From Desulfobacterales bacterium (GTDB lineage Bacteria > Desulfobacterota > Desulfobacteria > Desulfobacterales > ETH-SRB1), in NCBI GenBank assembly GCA_030610995.1, contig JAUWQO010000017.1:1-36180 (forward strand): a stretch of 36,180 nt of DNA, written 5' to 3'. The notes below the pieces were generated by a model that saw nothing but the letters and a program-made list of their open reading frames with translations, made no database searches and was not told the origin of the DNA. The position numbers were made by a program, and so were the translations under genes. Numbering within the stretch: position 1 is the stretch's first letter; each line of letters begins with the position of its first letter. Below, piece by piece: positions 24,353-32,228 of this stretch.

Positions 24353-25309
24353 GTGCCTCAAACCATTCAAGGGAATATGCCGATCGATATAGCAAAAGGA
24401 ATTGCGATCACAACGCTTATCTTTGCAGCATCGATTTATTTGCCGGTCATAGGTTTGTTTTGTTTTCTGTTTATTCCCCTGCCGATTTTTTTTTATCGTT
24501 CAAAGTTTGGCAGAACAACCGGAGCCATAGTATTTGCTGCGTCAATCATTGTGATGATTGTCATGGTCGGCACGATATCGATCGACATATTTTTCTTTAT
24601 AGAACTGTTACTGTTTGGTTTTGTTCTGGGTGAGCTTATTGAATTTAACCTTTCTATTGAAAAGACGATTTTATATGCATGCGCTTTAGTATTGTCTGCA
24701 GGGGTTTTTGGTTTATTATTTTACAGCAATATTTCTAATGCCGGGATTATTGCCCTTATATCGGAATATGTGGCAAATAATATAAAGCTAACAATTGCTT
24801 TGTATGAAAAGATGGGGATGCCCGAGGAAAATATTCGCATCTTTTCAAACTCTCTTGAAAATATACAGTATGTTCTATTGAGAATCATCCCTGCCATGGT
24901 AGTGGCTTCAAGCTTTTTTTTAGCATGGGCGACTCTGCTTATCGCAAAACCGCTTCTAAAAGCCAGAGGTCTTTTTTATCCTGATTTTGGCCCTTTGAAT
25001 TTATGGAAAGTCCCCGACTCTTTTGTTTGGGGCGCCATAGGCTGTGGGTTAATGCTGATTTTACCTGAAAGAGGCATAAAGATGGTTGGTTTAAACGGGC
25101 TGATCATTCTGATGACGATATATTTTTTTCAGGGAATGGCCATTGTTTCGTTCTTTTTTGAAAAAAAACGGTTTTCACCTATATTAAAGTTTTTTTTATA
25201 CAGCCTTATTGCGATTCAGCAGGTTATAGCGCTTATTATTATAGGCCTTGGTTTTTCCGATATTTGGTTGAATTACAGAAAATTGGGAATCAAGCAAAAA
25301 GCTGAGTAA
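24353..25309 (+). CDS. YybS-like (DUF2232) membrane protein
   Basis: A 318-residue integral membrane protein with about eight hydrophobic helices and a DUF2232/YybS layout. It contains a repeated early pattern (ILPVIGLFCFLFIPLPIFFY-like), a NIRIFSNSLENIQYVLLRII loop, FGPLNLWKVPDSFVWGAIGC and a final LGFSDIWLNYRKL. It lies between rpsR and rplI, the position known for this family in Firmicutes and Desulfobacterota; its role is not known. The start is GTG at 24353, nine to ten bases after AAAGGAG. The frame could be extended upstream to a TTG, but that has no ribosome site. Confidence 0.85.
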   Translation: MPQTIQGNMPIDIAKGIAITTLIFAASIYLPVIGLFCFLFIPLPIFFYRSKFGRTTGAIVFAASIIVMIVMVGTISIDIFFFIELLLFGFVLGELIEFNLSIEKTILYACALVLSAGVFGLLFYSNISNAGIIALISEYVANNIKLTIALYEKMGMPEENIRIFSNSLENIQYVLLRIIPAMVVASSFFLAWATLLIAKPLLKARGLFYPDFGPLNLWKVPDSFVWGAIGCGLMLILPERGIKMVGLNGLIILMTIYFFQGMAIVSFFFEKKRFSPILKFFLYSLIAIQQVIALIIIGLGFSDIWLNYRKLGIKQKAE

Positions 25310-25362
25310 AAAAACACAATAAAAAAGCTCTAATTATGACCGTTCACGTATAGTAAAAAATT

Positions 25363-25434
25363 ACCTGTGCGCGGTTAGATAATTTTCAAGTCCCCTCTAA
25401 TAAGAGGGGATTTGAGAGGAGTAACCGCACAGGT
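25363..25434. repeat. 72-bp inverted-repeat element, uninterrupted copy
   Basis: ACCTGTGCGCGGTTA at the left faces TAACCGCACAGGT at the right, and CCCCTCTAATAAGAGGGG forms an inner stem. The same sequence at 6571-6862 is split by a 229-bp insertion. The GATAATTTTCAAG section here (25378-25390) corresponds to the insertion point there. Confidence 0.7.
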
Positions 25435-25504
25435 CGAAAAAATTCACGAACAAGAGGTCGTAAACAAAGAACCGGCCATAAATATGAAAAAATAGAGGTA
25501 GTAT

Positions 25505-25948
25505 ATGAAGTTAATTTTAAAGGAAACAATAGGGGCGTTAGGCATAATCGGCAGCGAGGTAACGGTGGCAGACGGTTATGCCCGAAACTATCTTTTGCCG
25601 CAGAAAAAGGCTGTGATAGCAACTTCTCAAAATCGCAAAATGATGGAGATGGAAAAGGCTAAATTTGAATTGCAGATTGCCAAGGAAAAGGAGTTTGCCC
25701 AAGAGATGGCCAAACGGCTTGAAAATGTTGTATGTAAGATATTCGCAAAGGTTAGTGAAGAGGATCGCCTGTACGGTTCTGTTTCTTCGGGCGATATTAT
25801 TAATGCCCTTGCGAACCAGGATATTGAAGTTGAAAAAAGGATGATATTGCTCAAAGAGCCTATTAAAAATACAGGCACCTACAAAGTGCCTATCCGTGTA
25901 TACAAAGGGGTTGAGCCTGAGATAACGGTTGAAATAGCGGCTGAATAA
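25505..25948 (+). CDS. rplI: 50S ribosomal protein L9
   Basis: L9 binds the L1 stalk base region of 23S rRNA. At 147 residues it is standard: MKLILKETIGALGIIGSEVT, VADGYARNYLLPQKKAV (the N-terminal rRNA-binding lobe), a long connecting helix and a C-terminal lobe with LYGSVSSGDIINAL. The ATG has an AGAGGTAG ribosome site. It is separated from yybS by a 72-bp palindromic element, which may break or modulate the operon. Confidence 0.97.
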   Translation: MKLILKETIGALGIIGSEVTVADGYARNYLLPQKKAVIATSQNRKMMEMEKAKFELQIAKEKEFAQEMAKRLENVVCKIFAKVSEEDRLYGSVSSGDIINALANQDIEVEKRMILLKEPIKNTGTYKVPIRVYKGVEPEITVEIAAE

Positions 25949-25951
25949 ATT

Positions 25952-26090
25952 AAGGGATTGAGAGATTAAGGAATTGAGGGATTGGGGAATTAAAATCAAT
26001 ATAATACCTTCAATTCCTAAATTATGAATTTTGAGAGAATTATATTATAATCTTGGTGCCTGCCTGTGCGGGCTCGCACGCAGACAGGTC
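25952..26090. repeat. Facing GGGATTG/CAATTCC arrays and a GC hairpin between rplI and dnaB
   Basis: Units GGGATTG, AGAGATT, AGGAATTG and AGGGATTG repeat at 25953-25988, opposed by CAATTCCTAAATT at 26010-26022. At 26059-26088 CCTGCCTGTGCG pairs with CGCACGCAGACAGG as a strong stem. These lie within the open frame upstream of dnaB and make longer start choices doubtful. Confidence 0.6.
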
Positions 26091-26140
26091 TTAGTATCTT
26101 TGTGGCTAAACTAATAAAATCAGTTAATGCAGATAGGCAA

Positions 26141-27526
26141 ATGGCTAATACAAGCTTTCAAAGCGAAAAAAATCCTTCTCTTTATAAAATTCCTCCACAG
26201 AATCTTGAGGCGGAAGAATCGATACTCAGCGCAATTCTGATAGATAACAACACATTCCTTGATGTTGTTGAGATTCTTTCTCCTGAAGATTTCTACAGGT
26301 CATCTCATAACAAGATCTTTTCAGCAATGCTTGATCTTTTTTCAAAGAGCGAACCTATTGACCTTGTGACACTTGCCAACATTCTCAAAGAGCAGAATTA
26401 TCTGGAAAAAATCGGAGGGGCTACATATCTCGCCAGGTTGGTGGATACTGTTCCGCTTGCTGTAAATGCGCGACATTATGCCAGGATAATCCATGACAAG
26501 GCATCGCTAAGGCGTCTTATTGAAAAGACAAATGAGATCGCCAGGCAATGTTTTGAAGACCGTGGCGATGTTGACGAACTAATAGACTTTGCTGAAAGAT
26601 CCATTTTTGAAATATCGGAAAATAAGAATAAACAGGCATTTTATCCGATCGGCAAAATTATCAGCAAGAATATTGACACCCTTGAAGAACGTGAGGGAAA
26701 CAAGAGTTTACTGACCGGTATTGCGACAGGTTTTACACGTCTTGACAGTCTAACATCGGGTTTGCAGAAATCTGACCTTATAATCATTGCCGCGCGTCCA
26801 AGTATGGGAAAAACCTCTTTAGCGCTGAATATTGCGAGGAATGCCGCAGTAGATGCCAATGTTCCTGTTGCGATATTTTCACTTGAGATGTCTAAGGAAC
26901 AGCTTTCGATGCGTTTGCTCTGTGCTGAGGCAAGGATCGATTCGCACCGCATAAAGAGCGGTTTTTTCAGCAGGGATGACTGGAACAGGCTGACAGAGGC
27001 CGCCGGTGTCCTGTCTGAATCATCGATTTACATAGATGATTCACCCGATATTTCGGCTACTTCGATAAGAGCCAAAGCGCGCAGATTAAAGATGGACAAA
27101 GGGCTTGGTTTAGTTATTGTCGATTACCTGCAGCTCATGAGGGGTAGATCTTCAAATGAGCGCAGGGACCTTGAAATTTCAGAGATATCGAGATCATTAA
27201 AGGCGCTGGCAAAGGAGGTCGACGTGCCTGTGCTGGCTCTTTCTCAGCTCAACAGAAAGCTGGAGGAACGAAGCGACAAACGGCCCCAGCTTTCCGATTT
27301 AAGGGAGTCAGGCGCACTTGAACAGGATGCAGACGTTGTTGCCTTCATTTACAGAGACGAAATATATAACAAGGATGAAGATAATCCTAACAAGGGTAAA
27401 GCGGAAATAATTATTTCCAAGCAGAGAAACGGCCCTGTCGGGTGGGTGCCTTTAACCTTTTTAACCTCTTATACCAGGTTTGAAAACCCAGCATCAGAAG
27501 ATGATTATGAGCAGACTTCGCCATAG
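26141..27526 (+). CDS. dnaB: Replicative DNA helicase
   Basis: Hexameric helicase that unwinds DNA at the replication fork. The N-terminal primase-binding domain (PPQNLEAEESILSAILID) is followed by a RecA-like domain: AARPSMGKTSLALN (Walker A), FSLEMSKEQLSMRLL, LGLVIVDYLQLM (Walker B), LSQLNRKLEERSDKRP and LSDLRESGALEQDADVVAFI. I prefer ATG 26141 (MANTSFQSEKN, 461 residues). The open frame continues 25 codons upstream through a GC hairpin repeat, and such residues are not seen in DnaB. The ribosome site is weak. There is no intein insertion. Confidence 0.96.
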   Translation: MANTSFQSEKNPSLYKIPPQNLEAEESILSAILIDNNTFLDVVEILSPEDFYRSSHNKIFSAMLDLFSKSEPIDLVTLANILKEQNYLEKIGGATYLARLVDTVPLAVNARHYARIIHDKASLRRLIEKTNEIARQCFEDRGDVDELIDFAERSIFEISENKNKQAFYPIGKIISKNIDTLEEREGNKSLLTGIATGFTRLDSLTSGLQKSDLIIIAARPSMGKTSLALNIARNAAVDANVPVAIFSLEMSKEQLSMRLLCAEARIDSHRIKSGFFSRDDWNRLTEAAGVLSESSIYIDDSPDISATSIRAKARRLKMDKGLGLVIVDYLQLMRGRSSNERRDLEISEISRSLKALAKEVDVPVLALSQLNRKLEERSDKRPQLSDLRESGALEQDADVVAFIYRDEIYNKDEDNPNKGKAEIIISKQRNGPVGWVPLTFLTSYTRFENPASEDDYEQTSP

Positions 27527-27537
27527 TAGCCTATCCG

Positions 27538-27579
27538 GCCTTCGTAGCCACTTCGGCGGAGTAGGCTGGCTACGACGGC
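27538..27579. repeat. GCCTTCGTAGCCA hairpin
   Basis: GCCTTCGTAGCCA pairs with TGGCTACGACGGC around CTTCGGCGGAGTAGGC. It sits between dnaB and hflX, 12 bp after the dnaB stop, and belongs to a widely scattered intergenic repeat type. No T run follows. Confidence 0.6.
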
Positions 27580-27595
27580 TGAATATGATGGATTC

Positions 27596-29218
27596 ATGAA
27601 GAGGCTTTTCGGAAGCACTGGCGGACTAAAGGCAAGCCAGATTCGCAGGCTTGAAAATCTTTATCGTCGCCGCATACCAACTGAATTTGTCGTTACATTT
27701 GAGATTGCCCGCGAAATAAGCAAACTTTCCCATGAGATACGCCGCCAGATAGGTCTTCTTGTAAACCGTCTTGGAAAAATAGCATGTGTAATTGTAGGGA
27801 ATTATCAAGGGATAGTAATCCCTGATATAAGTGAATATAGAGCTGCTCCAGGCCGTCTTAAGGGTCTTAGATGTATACATACACACCTGAAAAACGAACC
27901 TCTGACAAAGGATGATCTCACAGACCTTGTCCTTTTGAGGCTGGACATAATTGCCGCAATTACGATAACAACAGATGGTTTGCCCAGTCAGGTTCATGTC
28001 GGACATATACTGCCTAAAAGTCAAAAAGGAAAGCAATGCAGGATACTTGCTCCCCTAAATCCCGGTCAACTCGACATAGGCTGTCTTGAGCTTGTCAAGG
28101 CCGTTGAAACAGAACTTGCTCATGCTGGGCATTTATATAGGGCAGGTTCAGGAAAGGAAAGGGGTATACTGATAAGTGTTACAACCGCTTCCAGAAGCAT
28201 AGCCATGGATTCCCTGGCAGAGCTTAAAGAGCTGGCTCTATCCAGCGGTATAGATGTGGTAGCCACCGTACTTCAACAGCGTAAAAAGGTTGATTCAAAA
28301 TTCCTTATGGGACTTGGAAAACTTCAGGACATAAGTATTTTAGTTCTCAAGAAGGGAGCGACACTTATTGTTTTCGATCAGGAATTGAATCCATCCCAGA
28401 TGCGCTCAATTTCGGATAAAATAGATATTAAGATTATCGACAGGACCCAGTTAATTCTCGATATTTTTGCTCAACGCGCTCAAACAAGGGAAGGAAAACT
28501 TCAGGTTGAACTCGCGCAACTAAGGTATTTGCTTCCGCGACTTATCGCAAAGAGCACCGCCATGTCGCGTTTGACCGGCGGAATTGGGGGACGAGGACCT
28601 GGCGAGACAAAGCTTGAGATACACAGGAGGCGTGTACGCGACAGGATTGCGCGTCTAGGAAAAGATGTCCTTCTTATAAAGAAGCAACGCAAACAGCAAA
28701 AGGCAAGGAGACAGAAAAAAGGTCTTTCGGTTATTTCAATAATAGGATATACCAATGCCGGCAAATCGACCCTTCTTAACACCCTTACAAAAAGCGATGT
28801 GCGTGTTGAAGACCGTCTTTTTGTTACTTTAGACCCTTCGAGCAGGCGTTTGAAGTTTCCGAAAGATGTTGAGGTGATCATAACCGATACGGTCGGCTTT
28901 ATTAAAGACCTCCCCAAAGAGCTTATGGTTGCTTTTCGTGCGACATTTGAAGAGCTTGAAAGCGCGGATCTTCTTCTCCATGTCATAGATGTCAGCAATC
29001 CGCGTTTCAAAGATCATATTGAATCTGTTGAAAAAATTCTATGCGACCTTAATCTAAATAATATTCCTTTAATTCGTGTTCTAAACAAACAGGATCTTGT
29101 TGACAGAGAAATCATAGACAGACAGATCAGGCAGCTTGACGGGATAGCTGTTTCAGCTAATAACGGGTTAACATTGACTCCTCTTCTTGAAAAGATGCAG
29201 GCTTTAATCAGCGCTTAA
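27596..29218 (+). CDS. hflX: GTPase HflX
   Basis: Ribosome-associated GTPase that splits stalled or heat-damaged ribosomes. At 540 residues it is on the long side because of about 190 N-terminal residues before the core, which is seen in some lineages. The core has the HflX N-domain (VATVLQQRKKVDSKFLMG, LGKLQDI, DQELNPSQMR), LTGGIGGRGPGETKLE, and the G domain: GYTNAGKSTLLN (G1, about residue 383), G2 threonines, DTVGFIKDLP (G3) and NKQDLVD (G4). The first ATG after the repeat (MKRLFGSTGG) is chosen, with no strong ribosome site. Confidence 0.95.
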   Translation: MKRLFGSTGGLKASQIRRLENLYRRRIPTEFVVTFEIAREISKLSHEIRRQIGLLVNRLGKIACVIVGNYQGIVIPDISEYRAAPGRLKGLRCIHTHLKNEPLTKDDLTDLVLLRLDIIAAITITTDGLPSQVHVGHILPKSQKGKQCRILAPLNPGQLDIGCLELVKAVETELAHAGHLYRAGSGKERGILISVTTASRSIAMDSLAELKELALSSGIDVVATVLQQRKKVDSKFLMGLGKLQDISILVLKKGATLIVFDQELNPSQMRSISDKIDIKIIDRTQLILDIFAQRAQTREGKLQVELAQLRYLLPRLIAKSTAMSRLTGGIGGRGPGETKLEIHRRRVRDRIARLGKDVLLIKKQRKQQKARRQKKGLSVISIIGYTNAGKSTLLNTLTKSDVRVEDRLFVTLDPSSRRLKFPKDVEVIITDTVGFIKDLPKELMVAFRATFEELESADLLLHVIDVSNPRFKDHIESVEKILCDLNLNNIPLIRVLNKQDLVDREIIDRQIRQLDGIAVSANNGLTLTPLLEKMQALISA

Positions 29219-29310
29219 TTTTTACGAATTCATCAAGGTTGACTTACCAGTATAAATATATATTATATAACATTACAGCGCAAGTTCTTGCTTGTTAGTA
29301 CTACGAATAA

Positions 29311-29407
29311 TTTAGGAATTGCGAATTTAGGAATTTAGGGATTGATCAACCGCGGGCAGCTATTGGTTTTAATTCCTAAATTCCTGAATCCCTCAATTCC
29401 TAAATTC
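29311..29407. repeat. Facing AGGAATT and AATTCCT arrays
   Basis: AGGAATTGCG, AATTTAGG, AATTTAGG and GATTG units run from 29314 to 29344, and AATTCCTAAATTCCTGAATC with CTCAATTCCTAAATTC runs from 29371 to 29407. The middle section is a spacer with CCGCGGGCAGC. It is noncoding DNA between hflX and the next gene. Confidence 0.65.
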
Positions 29408-29482
29408 AATATGCGATAAAATTCAAAATCCCAAATTAGAACTATAGTACGTCATTGGACAAAAGTTGCGCTGTAGTGATAA

Positions 29483-30271
29483 ATGCATATGGATTTGGAA
29501 CTTGTTAAGAGCATTGGTATTGCCGCTGCTTATAAGGGGGGCAGGGTGGTTAGTTCTCACCTTGGGAGGCTATCTACAATAAACAAAAAAGGCTCTATTG
29601 ATCTTGTTACAAAGGCCGATACAGAGTCGGAAAAGGTAATAATTGAGACTATCCTGGCCAGGTTTCCCGATCATACCATACTCGCTGAGGAAGGCGGCCT
29701 GAATGACGGTGAGGCTGATTATAAGTGGATTGTCGATCCCCTTGACGGCACGACTAACTTTGCTCATCAATTAGGCCTTTTTTCTATTTCCATAGCTTTT
29801 GCCTTAAGTGAAGATATAGTTTTCGGTATTGTATTTAATCCATTAACGGAAGAGCTTTTTGTTGCTACCACACAGGAAGGGGCTACACTAAATGGCTGGC
29901 CGATAAGAGTATCAAGCATGGCGGCAGTTTCAGAAAGCTTGCTGGTAACCGGTTTCCCATATGATTTTAAGAAAATACTAAATCCGCTGCTGAAGCGTTT
30001 TTCTAGTTGTCTGCAAGCTTCTCAAGGCGTAAGGAGGCTCGGGTCGGCCGCTCTTGACCTTTGCTATGTTGCGTGCGGACGATTTGATGGCTTTTGGGAG
30101 CAGAATCTGAAGCCATGGGATACAGCAGCCGGCCAGTTGATTGCTGTTGAGGCAGGAGCTGTTGTTACAGATTTTTCAAATAATCCATTTACGATTGACA
30201 AAAAGGAGATACTGGCAACTAACGGTAAAATACACGGTGAGATGCTTGGGTTGCTTTCAGTTGGTAAATAA
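29483..30271 (+). CDS. suhB: Inositol monophosphatase family protein
   Basis: A magnesium-dependent phosphatase of 262 residues. Motifs: LVTKADTESEKVIIE, HTILAEEGGLND (metal Glu), WIVDPLDGTTNFAHQLGLFS (metal-binding DPLDGTTNF) and LKPWDTAAGQLIAVEAGAVV (WDxAAG). This set covers inositol-1-phosphatase, FBPase-type and SuhB roles, so the substrate is not certain; the symbol is used only as the usual family name. The N-terminus can begin at ATG 29483 or at ATG 29489, two codons later; neither has a clear ribosome site. A repeat element begins seven bases after the stop. Confidence 0.9.
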   Translation: MHMDLELVKSIGIAAAYKGGRVVSSHLGRLSTINKKGSIDLVTKADTESEKVIIETILARFPDHTILAEEGGLNDGEADYKWIVDPLDGTTNFAHQLGLFSISIAFALSEDIVFGIVFNPLTEELFVATTQEGATLNGWPIRVSSMAAVSESLLVTGFPYDFKKILNPLLKRFSSCLQASQGVRRLGSAALDLCYVACGRFDGFWEQNLKPWDTAAGQLIAVEAGAVVTDFSNNPFTIDKKEILATNGKIHGEMLGLLSVGK

Positions 30272-30278
30272 CGAAAAT

Positions 30279-30467
30279 GTAACTACTCAGCCACTAAGAC
30301 ACCAAGGCACTAAGATTAATCTGCCTGAGGCGGACTTGTTACTCCTTTGAAAAGCCGAACAAGAGACTTTTTTTGATAATTTTAATTGTCAAAGTTTTCA
30401 AATAATGCTGTGAACTTTATAAATAATCTTTGTGTCTTTGTGCCTTGGTGGCTACCTGAATAGTTAC
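30279..30467. mobile_element. 189-bp element with GTAACTAYTCAG ends and facing 8-bp arrays
   Basis: The left end is GTAACTACTCAGCCACTAAG followed by ACACCAAGGCACTAAGATTA; the right end, read in reverse complement, is GTAACTATTCAGGTAGCCAC followed by CAAGGCACAAAGACACAAAG. The arrays have an 8-bp period (CACTAAGA, CACCAAGG, CACAAAGA). The terminal GTAACYRTTCASG pattern is shared with the 6593-6821 element. It has no coding content; borders do not show a clear duplicated target. Confidence 0.65.
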
Positions 30468-30488
30468 AGAATTTTACGGGATGAATAT

Positions 30489-30677
30489 ATGAAAAAAGAA
30501 AAAAATTCTTATGATTCTTATTTAGGATGTTTTGGGAATTTCAATATCGAGGATCCGATTTGCAAAAAGCATTGTTCAATAAACCTGGGTTGCGCTGTTG
30601 AGAGTGAAAATAATATTCGCATGGCGATACTGGAAGATCTTACATCTTCGGACGGTATGTTTCTTAAGGTGCAGTAA
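30489..30677 (+). CDS. Small four-cysteine protein
   Basis: The 62-residue protein begins MKKEKNSYDSYLGCFGNF, followed by NIEDPICKKHCSINLGCAVE. The cysteines (14, 25, 29, 35) give C-X10-C-X3-C-X5-C, a layout that could bind a metal or an iron-sulfur cluster. I recall similar short D.IC..HC....C proteins in Desulfobacterota but know no function. The start ATG is the first after an element that ends at 30467; an open frame running further upstream is element sequence. A weak ACGGGATG lies before the ATG. Codon use is like that of its neighbours. Confidence 0.6.
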   Translation: MKKEKNSYDSYLGCFGNFNIEDPICKKHCSINLGCAVESENNIRMAILEDLTSSDGMFLKVQ

Positions 30678-30704
30678 AAGTATTGGCTCAATTAGGGTTG
30701 TAGC

Positions 30705-30842
30705 CTCAATGTCATCAACTTAAGGAGTAAATGCCGCTGTAGGAGCGGCTTTCAGCCGCGATTATGGGTTTGGAACGCACATTTTTCGTGGCTGAAAGCC
30801 ACTCCCACAAGCGAACTTGGCTTAAGTTAATGACATTGGTTG
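30705..30842. repeat. Element with CAATGTCATCAACTTAAG ends and two REP-like hairpins
   Basis: CAATGTCATCAACTTAAG (30707-30724) faces CTTAAGTTAATGACATTGG (30821-30839). Inside are GTAGGAGCGGCTTTCAGCCG and GTGGCTGAAAGCCACTCCCA, two hairpins of the type seen as REP sequences in other proteobacteria. It lies 13 bp from the glcD stop and may end transcription from that side. Confidence 0.6.
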
Positions 30843-30854
30843 TAGTCTAAATGT

Positions 30855-32228
30855 TTATGGGAAGATTTTGCCCGGGTTTAATATGCCTTTTGGATCAAAA
30901 ACATTTTTTATATTTTTCATCAGGGTAAGTTCGACATCTCCAATCTCTTTTTTAATGTAAGGCGCCTTGGTTATACCTATTCCATGTTCACCGGAAATGG
31001 TTCCTCCAAGTTCAAGGGTATAGTCGAAAAGGGCCTCAACCGCAGTCTCCGCCTTTTCAAGCTCATCCTTATTTTGTTTATCCAGCATTATATTAAAATG
31101 AATATTCCCATCACCTGCATGCCCGAAACTGACTATACAAAGCCCTGTTTCATCCCTTAACATATTTATCTTTTTCACCATATCAGGTATTTTGCTTCTT
31201 GGAACTACAATATCCTCGTTGATCTTATCCGGTCCATAACTAAACAGGGCGGGAGAAATTGCCTTGCGCGCTTTCCAGAGGTTTGCCGCCTCTTTTTTGG
31301 TCCTGGCTTTTTCAACGCTTGTTGCGCCACGGTTAATGCAAAGTGTTTCTATCTCCTTTGCAGCCCTGTTTACCTCATCCTCATTTCCGTCGACCTCTAT
31401 TAAAAGCAAAGCTTCCGCTTTGACCGGAAGACCAATTTTAAGGTAGTTTTCCACGCACCTTATTGAAGCATTATCCATATATTCCATAGTGCGCGGGATT
31501 ATGCGGTTTCTTATGATTTCCGATACTGTTTGGGCCGCTGTTTCTATCTTATCAAAAACAGCGGTTATTGTTTTTAATACTTCGGGAAGGGGTAAAAGGC
31601 GAACCGTTATCCTGGTAATTATTCCGAGAGTGCCTTCAGATCCTGTTATCAAGCGGGTCAGGTCATATCCGACTACCCCCTTGGCGGTTTGCACACCGGT
31701 ATTAATGATTTCTCCGCTTGGTAGGACAACCTCGAGGCCGAGCACATAATCCCTGGTTACGCCGTATTTAACCGCGCTGGGGCCTCCGGCGCATTCCGCA
31801 ATATTTCCACCCATGGTTGAAAATTCGGAGCTTGATGGGTCAGGGGGATAAAAAAGAGACTCTTTTTCAACTGCCTTATGCAAGTGGCCGGTTACAACGC
31901 CCGGTTCCACATGGGCGATTAGGTTTTCCCTGTCGATTTTCAGAATACGGTTGAAGCGGGTCATCACGACGATGACACCCCCGCTGACCGCAAGGGATCC
32001 ACCTGTCATGCCGGAACCGGAACCGCGTGGGATGACAAAGAAGCCATGTTTATTGGCGAGTCTTAATATAGCAGATACTTCGGAACTGTTTTTGGGGAAT
32101 AAAACAGCATCAGGCATATAGGTTCGAGCAGTTGCATCATATGCATAACAGGCCAGGTCCTCTTTTGCCATACTGCAATTGGCAGTGCCGACAATATTCT
32201 GAAGTTGTTTAAAAATAGTGTTAGTCAA
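30855..32228 (-). CDS. glcD: FAD-linked glycolate/D-lactate dehydrogenase subunit (GlcD type)
   Basis: A flavoprotein of about 457 residues that oxidises 2-hydroxy acids such as D-lactate or glycolate. FAD-binding PCMH features include FFVIPRGSGSGMTGGSLAVS, YPPDPSSSEFSTMGGNIAEC, and GVVGYDLTRLITGSEGTLGI; the C-terminal half has VSFGHAGDGNIHFNIML and TISGEHGIGITKAPYIKKEI. Its usual partners (GlcE/GlcF or an iron-sulfur Cys-rich protein) are not adjacent. I place the start at TTG 32228, in a TTGA overlap with the dnaA stop, which points to translational coupling; an ATG frame nine codons upstream (32255) is the alternative. The start assignment is moderately sure; the family assignment is firm. 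Confidence 0.9.
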   Translation of the reverse strand: MTNTIFKQLQNIVGTANCSMAKEDLACYAYDATARTYMPDAVLFPKNSSEVSAILRLANKHGFFVIPRGSGSGMTGGSLAVSGGVIVVMTRFNRILKIDRENLIAHVEPGVVTGHLHKAVEKESLFYPPDPSSSEFSTMGGNIAECAGGPSAVKYGVTRDYVLGLEVVLPSGEIINTGVQTAKGVVGYDLTRLITGSEGTLGIITRITVRLLPLPEVLKTITAVFDKIETAAQTVSEIIRNRIIPRTMEYMDNASIRCVENYLKIGLPVKAEALLLIEVDGNEDEVNRAAKEIETLCINRGATSVEKARTKKEAANLWKARKAISPALFSYGPDKINEDIVVPRSKIPDMVKKINMLRDETGLCIVSFGHAGDGNIHFNIMLDKQNKDELEKAETAVEALFDYTLELGGTISGEHGIGITKAPYIKKEIGDVELTLMKNIKNVFDPKGILNPGKIFP

